Assembly (NCBI GenBank): GCA_902776545.1
Contig: CACYQO010000007.1
Span: 24,683 to 88,682, forward strand
Length of the DNA: 64,000 bases
Direction: 5' to 3'
From: an uncultured Prevotellaceae bacterium
Lineage (GTDB): Bacteria; Bacteroidota; Bacteroidia; Bacteroidales; Bacteroidaceae
Shown piece by piece: positions 61,410 through 64,000 of this stretch. Both the position numbers and the translations under genes were made by a program. Below the pieces are notes generated by a model. It made no database searches. It had not been told where the DNA came from and was given only the letters and a program-made list of their open reading frames with translations. Each line of letters starts with the position of its first letter. The first letter of the stretch is position 1.

Positions 61410-63527
61410 TTAATTGACCAGCGTCATCTCATCCACCAAGTGGCGGGCGCCGGCGAACTTGTCGATGATGAAGAGGCAGTAGCGGATGTCGAGGGAGATG
61501 TTGCGGCAGTAGGCGGGGTCGAACAGCAGGTCGCTCATGGTGCCTTCCCAGCAGCGGTCGAAGTTGATGCCCACAAGCTGGCCGTCGGCATTGAGGACGG
61601 GCGAGCCGGAATTGCCGCCGGTGGTATGGTTGGTGGCGATGAAAGCCACGGGAAGTTCTCCGTTCTTGTTGGCATACTGGCCGTAGTCTTTCTTCTGCCA
61701 GAGTTCCTTGAGCTTAGGCTCCACACGGTAGTCATAGACATTGGGGTTTTCCTTCTCCATGATACCCTCGATGGTGCTATAGGGAGTGTAGTAGACGGCA
61801 TCCTTGGGTTTGAAGCCCTGCACATGGCCGTAGGCCACGCGGAGTGTCAGGTTGGCGTCGGGGAAGAAGTTGCTGTCGGGATACTGCTCCATCATGCCTT
61901 TGATGTAGGTGCGCATGAGGCGCTGGATGTTGTCGTCGGCCTCGGTGTAGGTGGCTTTTTTCTTGGCGTTGTAGCAGAATTCATAGGCTCTGCCAAAAAT
62001 TTCGAGAGCAGGATCCTCGCGGGCTGCCTCACGGAGTTTGGAAGGTTTCTTCTCGAGGAGCTTGCGGAGCTTCTTGGGGTTGTTCAGCACCGACTTCTCA
62101 TACACTTTCTCCAGCATTTTCGACACCGACTCTCCGTCGTTCTCCTTCACATAGGGCGCGAACCCATGTTCCCACATGTAGGTGAAGGTTTCTACGAAGA
62201 TGGCCTCGTCGACGGGCGAGTGGAGGTCGAAGTCCTCGAAGTATTTCTCGCTGCTGGCGAGGAAAGCCTCGGCCATAGCGGCGGCGGTGCTGTCGTCGGG
62301 GGTGTAAGCGATTTTCCAGAGGCGGTAGGCGCGGTTCATGAAGTCGCTGGCCATCAGGGCCTCGTTGAAGTAGGTCCATTCGAGCTCCACCTCGCGGAGG
62401 GTGGCGTAGTTCTGCTCGAGCTGGTTGAGGACGTCGCGATACTGGGGCTTGTCCTGCGCCCAGCGCTGGAAGGCCTCTTCCTGCTCGATTTTCTGCTCGA
62501 CGCCACGAAGACGCTCGATGCCGAGGGTCTCGCCCTGCCATTTCTTCCAGCCATTGGCGATGGAAGCCACGCGCGAGGCATATTTCAGGCGCTGGGCGGG
62601 CGATTTCTGCATGGCGGCATTGTAGTGGGCCAGGCGGATGTCGCGCAGCGCGATGCGCACGGGGTTCTCGACGTTGGCGGCGAGGTCGACGGCGTCGTGG
62701 GTCACATAGCGGCGGGTGGTGCCGGGATAGCCGAAAACAAAGGTGAAGTCACCTTCATCAACGCCCTTAAGGCTTATTTCCAGATGCTTAATCGGAGTAT
62801 ACGGAATATTGTCATCGCTATAGGCGGCAGGCTTGTTGTCCTTGCCCACGTAGACGCGGAACATGGAGAAGTCGCCCGTGTGGCGGGGCCACATCCAGTT
62901 GTCGGTGTCGCCACCGAATTTGCCTATGTTGCTCGGCGGAGCACCCACGAGGCGCACATCGGTGAAGACCTCGTTGACATACATGAAATACTGGTTGCCG
63001 TAGTAGAAAGGTTTAATGACGGCCTTGTAGTGAGTATCTTTGACGGCCTGGGCACAGAGGCGCGTGATATTCTTATCGACAATCTTCTCGCGGTCCTGCT
63101 CGGAGGTCTGGTCGGTAACACCCTCGAGGACTTGGTCGGTGACATCCTCCATGCGGACGAGGCGCGTCACCGTGAGACCCGGGCAGGGAATCTCCTGCTG
63201 GCGGTTCATGGCCCAGAAGCCGTTGGTGAGGTAGTCGTGCGCCACAGTGGAGTGCTGCACAATGTAGGAGTAGCCACAGTGGTGGTTCGTAAGCAGGAGA
63301 CCTTCGTTGCTGACGAACTCGCCTGTACATCCGCCACCAAAGAGGAGCACGGCATCCTTGAGCGAAGCATGATTGATGTCGTAGATGTCCTTGGCAGAAA
63401 TGTGCATGCCGGCCTTCTGCATAGCGGCCTCGTTGCGTTGGAGGAGCATGGGAATCCACATGCCTTCGTCGGCACGGGCAGGCATGGCGAGCATTGCTAC
63501 AGCGATGATTACAAATATTTTCTTCAT
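61410..63527 (-). CDS. S46 dipeptidyl-peptidase, DPP11-like
   Basis: The 705-residue periplasmic serine peptidase has a signal peptide (cleavage near residue 19, ARAD), the His motif LTNHHCGY (82-83), Asp in GGDTDNWMWPRHTGDF and nucleophile Ser640 in TTGGNSGSPV. Eighteen residues after the Ser lies Arg658 (INFDRCWEGTMSD). In the family this position is Arg in DPP11 (Asp/Glu-specific) and Gly in DPP7, so acidic dipeptide release is predicted. It complements the secreted endoproteases by trimming peptides. It lies 30 bases upstream of the gingipain-like gene; the gap is made of word repeats. Confidence 0.93.
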   Translation of the reverse strand: MKKIFVIIAVAMLAMPARADEGMWIPMLLQRNEAAMQKAGMHISAKDIYDINHASLKDAVLLFGGGCTGEFVSNEGLLLTNHHCGYSYIVQHSTVAHDYLTNGFWAMNRQQEIPCPGLTVTRLVRMEDVTDQVLEGVTDQTSEQDREKIVDKNITRLCAQAVKDTHYKAVIKPFYYGNQYFMYVNEVFTDVRLVGAPPSNIGKFGGDTDNWMWPRHTGDFSMFRVYVGKDNKPAAYSDDNIPYTPIKHLEISLKGVDEGDFTFVFGYPGTTRRYVTHDAVDLAANVENPVRIALRDIRLAHYNAAMQKSPAQRLKYASRVASIANGWKKWQGETLGIERLRGVEQKIEQEEAFQRWAQDKPQYRDVLNQLEQNYATLREVELEWTYFNEALMASDFMNRAYRLWKIAYTPDDSTAAAMAEAFLASSEKYFEDFDLHSPVDEAIFVETFTYMWEHGFAPYVKENDGESVSKMLEKVYEKSVLNNPKKLRKLLEKKPSKLREAAREDPALEIFGRAYEFCYNAKKKATYTEADDNIQRLMRTYIKGMMEQYPDSNFFPDANLTLRVAYGHVQGFKPKDAVYYTPYSTIEGIMEKENPNVYDYRVEPKLKELWQKKDYGQYANKNGELPVAFIATNHTTGGNSGSPVLNADGQLVGINFDRCWEGTMSDLLFDPAYCRNISLDIRYCLFIIDKFAGARHLVDEMTLVN

Positions 63528-63551
63528 GTTAAAACTTTTTTATTTAAAATG

Positions 63552-63559
63552 CAAAGATA
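63552..63559 (-). promoter_or_regulatory. -7 box of the S46 peptidase gene
   Basis: The minus strand reads TATCTTTG, 25 bases before the start codon. No perfect -33 box at the usual spacing. Confidence 0.6.
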
Positions 63560-63598
63560 CGACTTTTTTTTTAATCAGCGAAAAACAAGTGCCCAAGT

Positions 63599-63700
63599 AG
63601 TGCATTTGTACGTTAGTTGTACGATAGTTGTCCGATACTTGTCCGATTATTTATCGTACAACTATCGGACAAATAACGGACAACAATCGTACAACGAGTT
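63599..63700. repeat. Cluster of GTTGTACGAT / GTTGTCCGAT words in both orientations
   Basis: About nine variants of the decamer TTGTACGATA / TTGTCCGATA occur head-to-tail and then inverted (GTACGTTAG, GTACGATAG, GTCCGATAC, GTCCGATTA, then ATCGTACAAC, ATCGGACAA, ACGGACAAC, ATCGTACAAC). They can fold into a large hairpin. No gene is present. Confidence 0.8.
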
Positions 63701-63714
63701 TATTATGGGCATAG

Positions 63715-63743
63715 AAAAAGCCCGCCGGATGAGCGGGCTTTTT
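63715..63743. terminator. Bidirectional terminator
   Basis: An 11-bp stem (AAAAAGCCCGC / GCGGGCTTTTT) with a 7-base loop between the S46 gene leader and the end of the next minus-strand gene; it should end the latter's transcript. Confidence 0.9.
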
Positions 63744-63753
63744 CGGGAGGGTT

Positions 63754-63789
63754 ACTAGGAGGGCCTAGGTAGTCCTAGGTTTTCCTAGG
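63754..63789. repeat. CCTAGG palindromes at exact 10-base intervals
   Basis: ACTAGG at 63754 and CCTAGG at 63764, 63774 and 63784 have a strict 10-base period, just after the stop codon of the minus-strand T9SS gene. Confidence 0.85.
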
Positions 63790-63792
63790 GAT

Positions 63793-64000
63793 TTAGCGGA
63801 CTATCAGTTTGCGGATGGCGTTGACGCTCTCGCCCGTGATGCGGACGAAGTAGGCGCCCTGGGCCATGCCGCTGACGTCGATCGTCAGGCTGCCGTTGGC
63901 TGTGTTGCCGGTGTAGACCTGGCGGCCGTTCATGTCGACTACCGTCACCATGGCTTCGCCTTCGATGCCCGTCAGGGTCACCGTGCTGCTGGCCGGGTTC
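63793..64000 (-). CDS. T9SS type A sorting domain protein, C-terminal end
   Basis: The minus-strand frame is open to the window edge, so only the last 68 residues are visible. They form a T9SS C-terminal domain: NPASSTVTLTGIEGEAMV, VVDMNGRQVYTGN, LTIDVSGMAQGAYFVRITG and a basic end (RKLIVR). The cargo domain lies outside the window. High G+C and conserved, unlike the A+T-rich element genes. Confidence 0.85.
   Translation of the reverse strand, partial: NPASSTVTLTGIEGEAMVTVVDMNGRQVYTGNTANGSLTIDVSGMAQGAYFVRITGESVNAIRKLIVR

Noticed and set aside
61440-63758. 772-codon plus-strand open frame opposite the S46 peptidase
   Set aside because: It is a mirror of the S46 gene and runs past its promoter into the repeat region; no motif is present.

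Overview
The window comes from a member of the Bacteroidota, most likely the order Bacteroidales, with a type IX secretion system (T9SS). The evidence is T9SS type A sorting domains at both ends, a gingipain-like C25 protease, an S46 dipeptidyl-peptidase, the Bacteroidota families DUF4248, DUF4954, DUF2693 and BT4734-like primase, and promoters of the form TTTG-N19/20-TAnnTTTG. No rRNA, CRISPR array or phage structural gene was seen. There is one tRNA, tRNA-Glu(TTC).

Layout. 1-4400: a T9SS cargo protein cut by the window edge, a small lipoprotein and a secreted subtilisin. 4500-12900: an accessory and defence island. A DUF4248 gene is followed by a three-gene operon matching the Detocs anti-phage system: DtcA sensor kinase, DtcB receiver-only protein and DtcC receiver-nucleoside phosphorylase. 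Forty-five bases downstream lies an 897-residue Schlafen/AlbA-ATPase-wHTH-DprA-like-Myb-nuclease fusion. 13000-33700: core genes with a few unknowns. They are a frameshifted Tat-signal gene, yraN, a threonine dehydrogenase-like SDR, tRNA-Glu, rpsT, DUF4954, nagB, a degenerate ureohydrolase, lptE, a DUF2723 membrane protein, manA, zapA with a structured RNA that is probably 6S RNA, rny, lgt, gpmA, a hotdog thioesterase, fabD, a DNA glycosylase, a nitroreductase and DUF1294. 33800-38020: a large membrane-anchored unknown, sodB and the 5' part of yifB/comM.

38021-57098: a 19.08-kb integrative element that splits yifB. The left fragment ends at codon 386 (ATT) and the right fragment resumes at a GAC codon. 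Rejoined, they give an uninterrupted 514-codon gene, so both ends can be placed to within about 3 bases. The element is more A+T-rich than its flanks. It carries a large serine recombinase with Xis-like C-terminal helices, two lipoproteins, a membrane-anchored exonuclease VII large-subunit homologue, an iteron-like region, a wHTH protein and a helicase-primase fusion. It also carries an HTH-NADAR-NADAR-ADP-ribosylglycohydrolase fusion, a NUMOD3 microprotein, a minimal tyrosine recombinase, many small unknowns and a C5-cytosine methyltransferase with an unknown partner. I see no relaxase or conjugation genes.

57099-64000: the yifB 3' fragment, then the minus-strand gingipain-like protease, the S46 peptidase (Arg in the DPP11 specificity position) and the end of another T9SS cargo gene. 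With the subtilisin at the left this suggests a protein- and peptide-degrading lifestyle.

A further feature is a set of short word-like repeats, a different word at each site. They lie between genes and also inside coding sequences, for example in the DUF2723 gene, the C25 signal peptide and the 33841-36120 gene.
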